NCBI GenBank assembly: GCA_031308135.1 | Contig: JAHLJT010000631.1 | Location: 212,210,731 to 212,274,730, forward strand | Length of the DNA: 64,000 bases | Source of the DNA: Acheta domesticus | Lineage: Eukaryota; Arthropoda; Insecta; Orthoptera; Gryllidae | Direction of reading: 5' to 3' | Shown here: positions 1 to 10,740 of the stretch, piece by piece | Position numbering within the stretch: position 1 is the stretch's first letter | Layout of the letters: each line of letters begins with the position of its first letter | Program-made: the position numbers and the translations under genes | Notes under the pieces: generated by a model | Databases searched by the model: none | The model's input: only the letters and a program-made list of their open reading frames with translations | What the model was told of the DNA's origin: nothing

Positions 1-193
1 TTTGACGACAAGTGGCAAGAAATTTTTACCAGGCAGGCTGGGGGTGCGACTCTGACAGCAGAGGACAACGGGCGTGGTGAAACGCGGCTGGGCCGGGGCG
101 AGCGGGGGGGAAGCGCACGTGCGTCTGCCTGAGAATACGAAAAAAGAAGTTTTTTGTAGTAAATTTATTAAGGCACCGCTATATGCCGCCACA
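1..193 (-). repeat. 3' LTR, partial (start of LTR on minus strand)
   Basis: Near-identical to 4519-4711. On the minus strand it begins TGTGGCGGCA at base 193 and runs out of the window at base 1. It covers only about the first 190 bp of an LTR of about 1.35 kb. Confidence 0.85.
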
Positions 194-1609
194 TCAGCCT
201 TCCCCTCCCGATAGAGAGAGACATCGCGGTCTTTAATTGTTGGAACAAAATATTTACTGACAAGATTTCTCTCTCGTCAAAAAAATTAAGTGGTGGCATT
301 AGCACTTTAGAATTAACAGATTAAGTTTACCTAAATTAGTAACATTAAAAGAAAACAACTTAGAACTAACAATAACGAATTCCTCTGAATACTTAATTAT
401 TAATTTAATATTGGCGCTGACAGGGCGATTATTAAAAAAAAACAACACAACTAATGGGAAATTATAAAAGGAAGGCTACACAACTAATGGAAAATTATGA
501 AAAAAATATAACTAATGAGAAATAATAAAAAAAATAAGACCGTCGTTCGCAAACCGTTCCGTCGATGCTCAGGGTATCGGCGAAATGGGGTGAGAGATCA
601 TCAGTCAATTTATAATTCTCTTATTCTTTAAACGATTTCAAATTTAAAAAATTAAAATTTCCAGCTGGAAGACCATTTTCGTCTTTCGAACAACACACAT
701 TTGGGTGGGGAATTGTGTTCACAATGCAAGGAATCGCTATAATAACATTTCCAATCGAGCTAGCGGAAACTACTAAAATAAAATATTTTGTCACAATAAA
801 TTATCAGAATCTCCAGTCAGAAATTGGGGAATGCCTAAGTTCTCAACTACTGTTACTCCAATTAATTCTCCTTGCGTACAAGCTTATTTTGATCTTACCA
901 CTTTTTTCTTAAACAATACAACTCCTCTGTTAATAAGATAGTCTTCTCACATTGCCCTAACAAAATTTATCGACATCATGTCTTAATTATCGTGGAATCA
1001 GATAAGTTCTTAATTCAAATGGAGCATACTTAATAACTTCTAACCTAACAAATCTTTATCGGATGCAGGACAGGTAAAAACATTTACGTTAATTAATCTT
1101 TGCACTTTCGCATACTAGGCTATTTTACCCTCGCTGTCACCCGCAATAGCTAATCCTCAACTCCATCAAAACTATCCAAGTCCGTAAAGAAAAACTGACA
1201 ATGCCACTTCCCTGAAACAAATTCGATTCCTAAGAAAACATCATAAATAAGATCATTATTTACCAAGCAAGGAGCAACAAATATTACTCTCTCGTAGCGA
1301 GACTAAGGCGTGATTTCATAATTATTTTATTACTCTTATCTTTGACTCCAATAAAATTCGACTGAATTGCATTGATTTTCCTACCTGCGTCAGTCTGATC
1401 GTAAACATGAATATTTTAACACCACTGATATTTTCTAGCTCGTTCTTTAATTTCCTTAAAATTCTCATCCCCAATTGTGTCATCTGAAATATGAAATCTG
1501 CAGTTATTCCGTAAAACAGGATCTCTCTTTTGACTTGTTTTTTTATAATGAAATACGAGAGGGAGCCTCGACGATCACTGCTCATCGAACATGGTTTACC
1601 CAAACGGTT
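194..1609 (-). pseudogene. Degenerate protease and truncated pol remnant of the LTR element
   Basis: Downstream of gag, minus-strand frames are broken by many stops. Near 1225-1270 a conceptual reading gives a D-x-F-L-G-I-E-F signature, like the aspartic-protease C-terminal motif (DxxLGxDF) of Gypsy-type retropepsins. No YxDD reverse transcriptase box, RNase H or integrase motif was recognised. Only about 1.4 kb separates gag from the 3' LTR, against about 3 kb needed for a normal pol, so most of pol is deleted. The protease call rests on a short motif. Confidence 0.5.
198..209 (-). other. Polypurine tract of the LTR element
   Basis: Read on the minus strand this is GGGAGGGGAAGG, followed by CTGA and then the TGTGG start of the 3' LTR. 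An uninterrupted purine run just upstream of a 3' LTR is the expected plus-strand primer and fixes both element orientation and LTR boundary. Confidence 0.75.
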
Positions 1610-3040
1610 TTAGTTTGAAGGATTATTCGCATTGTTTGGTGGGCAATTCCGGTTATTTTGGTTCGTCGATCGATTACCGGGCGGCGGCGATGGAGGAAGC
1701 CTATCATTCCCGTCGCGGTGCCACGGCTGCTGGTTGCGGTAACCGCCGTTCTGATGGTTTCGGGGATTCCTATCTCGATCGTCGTCGAAATTAATAGGCA
1801 TAGTTCTGTCAAATTGCGCTAGTAGCTCCTGGAACCGGTCCAGGTTCTCGCACCCGACGCTGTTAATGAGATTCTGCACGTAGTGCGGAAAATGAGCCGT
1901 AAGAAGCCATACGATCTTTTTGTCACTGGCCTGAGGGTCACATAGCTTAATCGCAGAAATCTTGCCCATAGCATAGTCAAGGTATGACAAATTGCTGCGC
2001 TTATCCCATCTACTCTCCAGGATTTTTCTTTCGAATTCATACCGTCGCTGTTCGCCCCAGAATCTGGCTAAGAACTTAGTGCGGAATTCCTCATAATCCT
2101 TAGGAAAAGGAGTGAGTGCCGTTAACCAGAGGGCAGCATTCCCTCGCAGTAACTCCTGCATAAATTTTGGTTTTAAAGTCGACGGCACTGCTTTAGTAAG
2201 CGCCATGTAATTCTCGGCCCTATCGAGAAAGACTTTCGGATTCTCGTCCGGTGATCCTGAGAAGTAGAGATTTTGCGGCGGAGCCCAAGAAAAACGAAGA
2301 CATGACCATACACTCGGAGAGGTGCCTACATTTTGATCCCTCTCTCTCTCTCTCCAATTCTTCTCTCACAAGATCTTTCACACTCCGGTCAAGTTCCGCT
2401 CTCAACTGCGCTTTAATTTCCCTGGCTTCGCTATCCTTTGAATTACCAATCAGAGCAATTTTCTCCTGAATCTGGTTTACGTCCACGTTGAATTTTCTAT
2501 CAATTTTGAACAGATTCTCTTTTATTTCTTTCTGTACTTTACTAACGTTCCGTGCTACAGTCTCATCTAGCGCTTCAATCTGGCCCTCGCATTGTTTTAA
2601 TTTCCGATTAACTTCAATTTCAAACCTATCGAAATTGCCTTTCGCTTCTGCCATCGAATGCGCGATTTCGTCGCTCAACTTTTCTACCTGAACCTCAACG
2701 GCTCCGCATCTTTCCCCTACCTGGTCTTTTAATGCTCCTATCTCACAATCAAATTTATTCTCTAGTCGGCTAACTTTTTCCGCCTGTTGTTCAAAACAGT
2801 TCTGGAGCTGGTCGAATCGTTCCTCGCATTTCTTTTCGTGTTCCGAAAACCGCTGATTAACAATTTTGTTTAACTTATTGAAATTTTATCCTGTCCCCCT
2901 TGTAACTCTCGTTTGTCCGATTCCATTTTCGCGATCATCTGGTACATTAATTGACGGAGTTCGTCATTGTTTCCTCCCCCCCTTTGGGTTTCGCCCGAGC
3001 TGTCCGAGCCTACGAGGTCGACTCCCGACGCGTCCAACAT
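1610..3040 (-). pseudogene. Gag-like gene of the LTR element, frameshifted
   Basis: The probable start ATG is at 3040 (minus). An acidic, serine-rich N-terminus is followed by a long charged coiled-coil-like segment (about 2870-2350) and then a retrotransposon-gag core: NPKVFLDRAENYM near 2210-2250 and later ALWLTALTPFP, FRTKFLARFWGEQRR and RSNLSYLDYAMG in the 1610-2206 segment, typical of the Gypsy gag family (substrate-binding capsid-like region). The tail (about 1610-1760) is rich in N, R, P and Q and lacks a CCHC zinc knuckle. At least two frame changes are needed, near 2885 and 2290-2340, so the copy is not translatable as one protein. The first stretch of the same frame upstream of 3040 looks hydrophobic but probably lies in the leader. 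Confidence 0.75.
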
Positions 3041-3333
3041 TTTGGTTGATTTTAAACTTTTACGTCGCACACGACAACACGGACAGGCACAACACCACAA
3101 CACAAAGACACTCACAAACAATACAAAATACAATAGAACATCAGAGACGGCCCACAAATAATTGACATTCCTGCACCAATCTTCCATCCACGTTTATTGC
3201 GGCTTCTAATGATATTAGCCGTCGCAACAAGTGTTTGCGAAGAACCGACACTCAAAAAATTGAATTATCGAGAATTTTAGAGTCTTAAATCTCAGGGTCG
3301 TTAAACTGGGGTATCAAAACGATACAATATCGG

Positions 3334-3353
3334 GCCCCACGGCGGGAAAGCCA
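3334..3353 (-). other. Candidate primer-binding site of the LTR element
   Basis: On the minus strand, three bases after the proposed LTR end (..GTTGCA at 3357) the sequence begins TGGCTTTCCCGCCGTGGGGC. A TGG start just inside the 5' LTR is the signature of a tRNA-complementary PBS (complement of a CCA tail). I could not match it confidently to a tRNA, so both the PBS and the LTR edge at 3357 remain provisional. Confidence 0.45.
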
Positions 3354-3356
3354 AAT

Positions 3357-4711
3357 TGCAACGTTACGGGTGAAAGAGCGGTGCAGGTGCAACGACTACT
3401 TTAAATGATGAGCCGTAATTGGGCAGTGAAATAAAATGATACCTTTATTTCCGACCTACGGCCGGGGAAGTTACATGAAAAAAAATCCCATGAGGTGGGA
3501 TCACACCCTACCTATTGAGCTCGGTAAAAAGGAAAAATAAAATAAAAGAAAGTTAATGACACTTCTGTTACACTCTACAAAAAAAATATGCCATTGCGCG
3601 GCATCGCTTAATTTTAACAATAACAAACAAACAACATAAAGAAAGACCAAACACTTTAAAAGTTCGATGGCATTTTCCGCCTCGTCTCGAGGCGGGGCGC
3701 CCCAAAGCGCGGGCGTGCGTAAAAAGTCTTATCTGTGGACGAGCGTGGACTGAGGTGTCCACGTTGAGGTCGATGGCCTTGGCGTCTTCCACGGGCGTCG
3801 TCTTACTGGCTGCTGTGTTGCAACGGGAAGGCGGATATCTTCCCGCGGTCACTGCTTGTCCCGAGGTCCCCTTGGCGTCTCGCCACCAAGACGCTGGACG
3901 AGTCCGGGTTCGTCTCTCATTACAGCTATGACGAGCGATACTACAGCATTTAATCGCTGGCGCGGACCGTAAGCTAGCTCCTGATACTCGCGGCTCGTTC
4001 GCCCGACTTAGGCAACGAGTTTCGGTCGCGAAGCGCCCTCTCGTAACTTAGAGCGCTCGCTTTTTAAGCGTTACTCTCGCAGCCGACGCTCACGCGTGGT
4101 CGCTCTCACGACTACCTCCCTCTCGTAACTCTCGTGTTAGTCTTCCTAAGATTTCGGGAATACGTCCCTCTCCGTGTTTTCCCCTTCCTAAGTTTATCCT
4201 GGGCTCGCTGACCTACTTTTTTAAACCTCTCATTGGCAGCATCTTACTGCGTCGCAGAATTAATTTAGACGAATGGCGGTCCGAGGATTTGTGGAAAATT
4301 TTCTGAATTCTCTCTCTCCCGAAATGCTATCTTTGTTGACCGGAACGCAGCTGCGTTCGTCGGGGGGGGGTATTCCTATTGAGCAATTATCGTATGGCAA
4401 AGGGGTTCGGGCTTTCTGAAATTATCGCGACAGGCGTGGAAGCGAGGAGGGCGCCCCAGGGTCGGCGGGGGGTGGATGACAAAAGGTGCATTCAGTGGAG
4501 TGGTTTTGTCAAGTGGCCTTTGACGACAAGTGGCAAGAAATTTTTACCAGGCAGGCTGGGGGTGCGACTCTGACAGCAGAGGACAACGGGCGTGGTGAAA
4601 CGCGGCTGGGCCGGGGCGAGCGGGGGGGAAGCGCACGTGCGTCTGCCTGAGAGTACGAAAAAAGAAGTTTTTTGTAGTAAATTTATTAAGGCACCGCTAT
4701 GTGCCGCCACA
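3357..4711 (-). repeat. 5' LTR, about 1.35 kb
   Basis: The right boundary at 4711 is fixed by comparison with the 3' LTR copy. The left boundary is inferred from TGCA at 3357 beside the possible PBS. The LTR is GC- and CpG-richer than its surroundings and holds AATAAA-like signals on the minus strand near 3430-3450. Short open frames inside it (for example around 3570-3850 and 4380-4820) have no family resemblance. Confidence 0.65.
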
Positions 4712-5849
4712 AAAGTAAAAATTCAAAATAGAAGAAGTGTTCGTGAAAAGATATCGCTAAATAATTGGAAGAAACTAGTTCTAAAACGGACGACGGACGC
4801 TGTTATTAATAAATGTTGACGCTGCTGTAAATAATACTCAGGAAAGTTCACTCAAAAAAAGTGCTCCAAATCACTATTGCCCTGGTAAAAACGTTCTCAC
4901 CTAGAGATAGAATCAAAAAATTACTTACGACTAGTGAAATTTATATTTGCGCTCTCATGGATGTACAGGAAAAAACTATTAGAGATTTTCAATAAGAGCA
5001 ACTAAAGTACAATGTAGACATTATTTCTAATTCTTTGCGTAGTCCGCTTTCAAATTCCACAACAATGATAGAACAATAAATCAAACATCAGAAATAATAA
5101 TCAACATTCAGACATCTCGTGATATCCAAAGAAATGTGTGATTTTTTGATTGAAAAGTGTTACAATACGAGAAATATCCAAAGCTGTCTCAAATGATCAT
5201 TCCCAGTACTTGGAGCCAGTATTTTTTTATTGAATGTAAACAGAAATTGTTAGTGCTATTTGTGAGTGTTTTTTTTTTAAAAAAAATTTTTTGTATCAAA
5301 TTTTGAGAACAAACTGAATTGTTAGGTAGCCAAAGTAAGAGTTACATATTTCATTAACGTTCAGAAACACTGAGAATGTATGTTAATATTTATTTACTAT
5401 GTGAAGACAATTAGCACGGGTGGTTATTAAATAAATAAATCTCATCTTTAAATAACCCTGAAGGTTATATATGGTAGAGCAATTTATTGTGAAAGCTTCA
5501 AGGTTTGTTGTGGAAAGTAACCTTCAAAATAAATTAAGTCAGCTCTGCAAAGAAAGTTTCCTTGCATGTGACGAGAGCGAAGATTTAATAACGATTATTG
5601 ACATAATTTGTGAACATGTTTTTATCAGAGGTCGTAAAGAACATTGCTGCTATTACTAAAGAAGTAATGGAGATGCCCAAATACTTGAATTCAAAGCCTC
5701 TAAGTCGATAAGTTCTGTTTGTAATGCGGATTTCCGTAAATTTGCGTGCAGCAGCAGATCGAGGAATGGTCGGTGAGCAGCGCGCCAGCGGTCAGTAGCG
5801 GAACTTTTAGCTATAACAAGGAGGAAGTCAGAGCGCCGAGGCTTTTAAT
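4712..5849. other. AT-rich intergenic stretch, no gene seen
   Basis: Flank of the LTR element with no coding or repeat structure I can name. The small open frame at 5471-5659 (62 codons) has no recognisable homology and no context. Confidence 0.5.
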
Positions 5850-6670
5850 GGATACTATAGTGCGAACAAAACTTCTGCCGACTTGACAGCCGGGAGTGGG
5901 GGATAGCGATGTTGCCACTTACTCAGGCGGCAGACACGTGGTCGTACTTGCGTCAGATCAGCTGGTGAGGCATAGTCGTCCAACATATTGTATTTTTGGT
6001 AGAATTGTAATAATGACACTAGTTTATTTGATGAAATTCTGTTACAAAATTTTATCGCATTCCTTTACACTATAATCTTGCCAAAGCAATGAATAACAAA
6101 ACATTTTGCGTAACACGCGCAAAGCAGATGAAAAGTACGTACAGCGAGACGTATTTTAAGAAGGAAGATGCATAGTATTCAGTGTGAAAGATTTATATGA
6201 GAGAAGTATCTAAAAGCAAGACATTCTTGGTTTGAATACATACCTTTCACAGAACGTTCACAATAAAAAAAATTGCAGGACTTTTCGAAGTTACTGACTT
6301 TCTGACTTTACCTGTTATTTACAAGGTTTTTCAAGAGGCGTCATATTGAATGCATTGGCTTAAAGATAAAAATTAGAAATGTCCCGTAAAGTGGGTGTAC
6401 ATATACATCGTGTCATAGTAAGCCTTTATCACGACACAACCGCACACACGATACATAACCAAACAAGTAATTGCTCTCGTCTTGGCGCTCGGCGCTCTTC
6501 AATTTTCAGCTGCTTCGCGCCATTACATTTCATTTGTTTCTTAGTAAACGTCGGCAACTCTGTAGTGACATCACAATTTGAAGCCTCTGATTGGATAATG
6601 GAACCCCCTCTCCCCTGTCAGCCTGGAGTTGTCAAGTCGGCAGAAATATTATTCGCAGTATAGCGGGCTA
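5850..6670. mobile_element. Inverted-repeat (MITE-like) element, about 0.8 kb
   Basis: A left arm near 5855-5945 and a right arm near 6530-6665 are imperfect reverse complements. Both contain TCTGCCGACTTGACA, preceded by a TATA/CGAA-like segment (CTATAGTGCGAA against CTATACTGCGAA) and followed by a diverged GTTGCC..TTACT segment. No transposase is between them. Edges and target duplication are not resolved. Confidence 0.5.
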
Positions 6671-6790
6671 TGCCCCAGATATCGCATGATGGCGACCGTA
6701 TCAAGCAGCGGTTGGGATCATGTGACTTCTAAGGGCATGACCGAGAGAGACGCGAAATGCTGTGTGATATTCCATCGTAGCCATAGGGGC
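6664..6790 (+). repeat. Dispersed repeat R3, copy 1
   Basis: The segment reading ..GCATGATGGCGACCGTATC, then ..GATCATGTGACTTCTAAGG.. and ..GTGTGATATTCCATCG recurs at 55180-55290 on the opposite strand and more weakly at 55285-55345. Conceptual translations of the copies also resemble one another (MATVSSS..DHVT, DAK..IFH). It directly follows the right arm of the 5.85-6.67 kb element and could be part of it. Confidence 0.6.
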
Positions 6791-6939
6791 TTGAGAGGCA
6801 AAGTTAGAGAAATCGCGCTATGGAGCATGAGATATGATTCAATCGTAAAAAATACTTGAAAATTGTGTTTGAATCTTTTTGAAGTAGGTAGTATAACCAG
6901 GATTTTTTTGCTTGTATTGTTTTTTACTTGTCTCTCACG

Positions 6940-7667
6940 TCGTTAATATTTACATTAGCGGCGATTTGTTGAGATTTTTATATTAATGAGTACATGTGCT
7001 TTAAATAATTTTAAGCAAGGTTTCTCGAGAACTTGGTCGTTTTCTGTGGAAACTAGTTCAAAATTCAGCATTTTTAGGAACGCTCAAATGACATTTTCTC
7101 ATAAGTGGCTCCAAAATTTTTGTTCAAACTTTTGGAACGGATAGAGCTAATTTCACTCTTTAATGTGACGTAAAATATATTTTTAGGTATTTTTTTTTGT
7201 TTTTTTCAAAAATTACACATATGTAATTTGAAAGATCTCTCACACATTTAATATGGTCATTACCAGCAATTTGTAAACATTATTATATTTGTGAGTGTAT
7301 GTGCTTCAAATTAAGTTTTTTTTTGATAACTCAAAAAATTTCTGTGAAAAAGAGCTTCAAATTTCGCTTTTTTAGTAGCGTTTAAACACCATTTCCTTAA
7401 AAGCTGCTACAAATTTTTAAAAGAAAATTGACATTTAAGACGTGGTTTTTGTGTTCTTGAATATTCTAAAATTAATATTTCCGTTCTACCATTAGGAAAT
7501 CCCAAATTTAAGAAAATATTGTAAAAAATGTACTTACGGCAGCGATAGACGGCAGCCGGCGAGAGTATGTGGCAATTCCGAATAGCCGACAAACACAGCC
7601 GAGACCCAAGGAAATAGAAAGCTAATACGGGAAAGTCTGTGCCATTCTGTTGCACCACTAGTTATTG
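6940..7667 (+). repeat. Dispersed family A, 3' part
   Basis: Aligns end to end with 39230-39970: AGCGGCGATTTGTT, GAGTACATGTG, ACTCTTTAAT..GACGTAAA, GAAAGATCTCTCA, AGCAATTTGTAAACA, and a 3' end reading TTGCACCACTAGTTATT. There is no long ORF. It is the 3' portion of the element seen full length at 38795-39972. Confidence 0.8.
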
Positions 7668-8124
7668 TATACATTTAAATATGAATGCCTGGAACACCCC
7701 CCCCAATAATTAATCTCCTCCCCCAAAAAGGCCACAAATGTAAAAAATACACCAAATCTAGGAGGAAATTCATCATTCTGGCAACCCTGCTAGATTGTTG
7801 AAACGTGAATATCGAACTGCGGTATCTATTATTATCCTACAATTATCGTACAAAACAAAGGTACTTTACTTTTTTCAAATTTTTAATGCATATTACTTTA
7901 AATTCTTAAGAGGTATTTTTAAATAGAATTCAATGCATTGATAATACGGAGATTTTACAACATAACTACATCTGTTGTATTAACATCTGTACATCATAGA
8001 ATACAATAAATGTCGAATCAAAATAAGTAATATCTTTCTTGTCTTGAGAGAACTCGTGTGTCTTTTTCAGTTGACTTCCCCCCACGCAAAGTCGTGCAAA
8101 TTATATCAAACAACGGCTGATTTT
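7668..8124. other. Intergenic, no feature seen
   Basis: AT-rich DNA with a short C-run at 7698-7705. No coding or repeat evidence. Confidence 0.4.
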
Positions 8125-8732
8125 AAGGACAGGGTTCGGCTCACTAAAACAACGGCGCACGGTTCACTTGCGCATGGTTCACTCGCGCGGACCACGAGAA
8201 CGGATCACTCAGGGAGCGGGAAGATGCCTTTGTGCTTGCATTGTGCATTGTGCGGTGTGGTGCGAATGTGTAATGGAGAATTACAATGGCTTATTTTTCG
8301 CGGATTTACGTAAACTATATTGCGAATGTGTAATGGAGAATTACAATGGTTTATTTTTCGCGGATTTGCGTAAACTTTATTGCGAATGTGTAATGGAGAA
8401 TTACAATGGTTTATTTTTCGCGGATTTGCGTAAACTATATTGCGAATGTGTAATGGAGAATTACAATGGTTTATTTTTCGCGGATTTGCGTAAACATTTA
8501 AGGTGAGTATTTGCATAAAATGCGTTGGACAGACTCAAGGATGTTTTATGTTAACGCGAGGGCCGAAGGCCCGAGCCTCGTCCTCAACTTGGACACGGGT
8601 AGCGAAGCGTCACGATTCCACACGAAAGTGCGATGGCCACGTGGCCGTGTGGCCGGGCACACTGTGGCGGCGCCGCGAGTGACTCGTTCGGAACCGAATC
8701 GTGCGCGTCAATAGGAGCCGAACCCTGTCCTT
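8125..8732. mobile_element. 608-bp terminal-inverted-repeat element (MITE)
   Basis: Begins AAGGACAGGGTTCGGCTC and ends with its reverse complement GAGCCGAACCCTGTCCTT. The similarity continues inward imperfectly (GCGCACG..GGTTC..CACTCG on each side). It carries the 60-bp tandem array at 8261-8495 and no transposase. Immediate flanks do not show an obvious target duplication, so the superfamily is unknown. Confidence 0.7.
8261..8495. repeat. 60-bp tandem repeat, 3.9 copies
   Basis: The unit starts TGCGAATGTGTAATGGAGAA and repeats exactly every 60 bases with only a few substitutions. Because 60 is divisible by three, a plus-strand frame stays open through the array and repeats the 20-residue unit CECVMENYNGLFFADLRKLY; a minus-strand frame is open too. 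Openness in both directions argues for a minisatellite inside the MITE rather than a gene. Confidence 0.9.
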
Positions 8733-8804
8733 GAAATTTACCCAAACAACTTCTATTTGATTGAAAACTCCTCGAATAAATAAACCAGAGCTTTAATAGA
8801 ATAT

Positions 8805-10740
8805 ATAGGTGTCCCACCAACAATGGGCCCCCCATAACTTCTAAACGTTTCAGGATGTCGAAATGCAATTTTCGCTGAACATGCTTTCGCTGAACGCTGT
8901 GGAATCATGTGGCCACTTTTGCTATGCTACCGACTTATCAACCTTCCGGTGGAAATTTGCGTCTTACTCGAGTTGCACGTGAGAGCTATTGGTGTCCCTT
9001 GAATTTGCAGCCTCGTCCTTCCCGCCCTGCTGCGGAAAGTACAACATATATGCACATTTGTAAATAAGTAGATATAACAATATATAGAAATAACAATAGC
9101 AATGATAAAGGTAAGATGAGCTTTATTCAAAGGTCAGAATCAGTCTTATCACATTTTCTAATCACAGATGTACTTTTAAAAACCTAATTACATTTTTAAA
9201 ATTACAAATACTATTGAAAAATTGATAACATATTAAAAATTGTTGATTTTTTAAATGGAACTATTTTTTTCCACCAGCAATGGATAGATCATAAAAAAGG
9301 AATAAAATTATATATCATATGTTAGTATTTTGATAGTAATTTGAGTATAAAACTAGACTTTTTGAAATGTGATTTTGAATTAAACGGACAATATTTCGTG
9401 TAGCAGCCGTTGCAACTCTCGCCTTCGGGGAAAGTGACCTTCGGGGCATCAAAACTTGCGTGGAGAGAGGAGACAGAGGGGTGGTAGTGAGGGATAAGAG
9501 GCATAACTTCAGCAGTCCATGGTCTTGACACAGAGGTCACACTAAGAAACACTAATTTTAACGATAGGAATGATTATTTCCATTGATTTATCTGCACATA
9601 ACTTGTCTTCTGTAATATCATCTTCAAACTTGACAAAAATCCAAACACAGTCTCTTCGTTGGGAAATTTCTTTTTTAATTAAGATTATCATTCGTCCACT
9701 TCGCAACCGTACCTCTATTGTTGTTCATATATGGAAAAGAAAACAGTATACTTCAGTCTTCTGCCGTGGATTTTCAAGTTTGTGGCAGCACGTGGCGTTA
9801 GAGTGAGAAACTCTCCAATCAGAATTAGCAGTCGTGACTACAGATGCGCATTGTGTTTAAAAAAAAGTAAATTTACACTGATAAACTGTCAAGATTATTT
9901 CAAAATTTTGATTGTTTTGTTATTTTGGTACGTGTTTAAATAAGCAATTTGTTAACAGTAAATAAGTAGAGAAAATGTCTACCTATCTATTATTTGATGA
10001 ATTAATTGAGATATTACAATGAAAATCATTTAGAATTCATTTCCTTCCAATGTTTTAAAACGAGAGCTTGTTTGTGCCATAACACTCTGAGCTCGATTCT
10101 TGTACGTTTGAAAATAACCTTTATTATTATCTTTCCGCTACAAATTACTTTAATTTTCTTCTTTTTGATTATCGTTGTCTTGAAATTTCAGTAGAAGAAA
10201 AGTTCAATTCAGATGAACAAATTGGAAAAAATCTCTCATCCTGATGGTTAATATTGATGTTTGTTCATATGATCTTGGTGTTAAGACCATGAATTGCTGT
10301 AGTTACGCCTTTACCCTTCACGGCCACCCCCTTCGAACTCCCTGTCTCCACGAAACTGTCTCGACCCCGCGAAGACCAGTTTCCCCTTAAGCGAGAGTTG
10401 CAACGGCTTCTACACAAAATATTGTCCGTTTAATTCAAAATCACATTTCAGAAAGGCTAGGTTTATGTTGAAATTACTATCAAAATACTGACTTATGACA
10501 CACAATTTTATTCCTTTTTTTCATGATCTATACATTGCTGGTGAAAAAAATATATAGTTCCATTTAAAAAATCAAAGATGATTAAATTTCTCGAAAACTA
10601 AAAGTATTATAGACAGTTTGTCTACAGTTTGTTACTTTCCTCATGATTGCGCATTGTTAAGCAAAAACTGCATTTCGATATCCTGAACCGTTTAGAAGTT
10701 ATGGGGGTGGTCCATAGTTGGTTGGACAACCTGAATAACG
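8805..10740. mobile_element. 1.9-kb element with long (about 480-bp) inverted arms
   Basis: The left arm (8805-9545, interrupted by repeat R2 at 8890-9240) is the reverse complement of the right arm (10262-10740). Matching landmarks from outside in are CCATAACTTCTAAACG, AAATGGAACTAT, GCAATGGATAGATCAT against ATGATCTATACATTGC, GTTGCAACTCTCGC and CATGGTCTTGACAC. The spacer 9546-10261 has only short open frames. The structure is that of a foldback-type element or two head-to-head copies of one element. Confidence 0.75.
8890..9240 (-). repeat. Dispersed repeat R2, copy 1
   Basis: Near-identical, in opposite orientation, to 17865-18190. Shared landmarks include TGCTATGCTACCGACTTATC, TTTGTAAATAAGTAGATATA, AAAGGTCAGAATCAGTCTTA and CATTTTTAAAATTACAAATA. 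It interrupts the left arm of the 8.8-10.7 kb inverted repeat and is absent from the right arm, so it inserted later. Confidence 0.8.

Larger units (their letters stand above)
1..4711 (-). mobile_element. Ty3/Gypsy-like LTR retrotransposon, left end cut by window
   Basis: Bases 1-193 repeat bases 4519-4711 with only about two differences, and both copies stop at the same point (..GCCGCCACA). This is the TGT..ACA end of an LTR read on the minus strand (TGTGGCGGC). Between them lies about 3.2 kb with a polypurine tract against the 3' LTR, a possible primer-binding site against the 5' LTR, and degenerate gag and protease, all on the minus strand. The interior is too short for RT-RNaseH-integrase and I see none, so this is a deleted, non-autonomous copy. 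Near-identity of the LTR parts suggests a recent insertion. The outer end of the 3' LTR lies left of base 1, so the target duplication cannot be checked; the right flank reads AAAGT. Confidence 0.85.

Noticed and set aside
8168..8516. 112- and 103-codon ORFs with 20-residue repeats
   Set aside because: Open on both strands because of the 60-bp period inside a MITE; no start context or homology.
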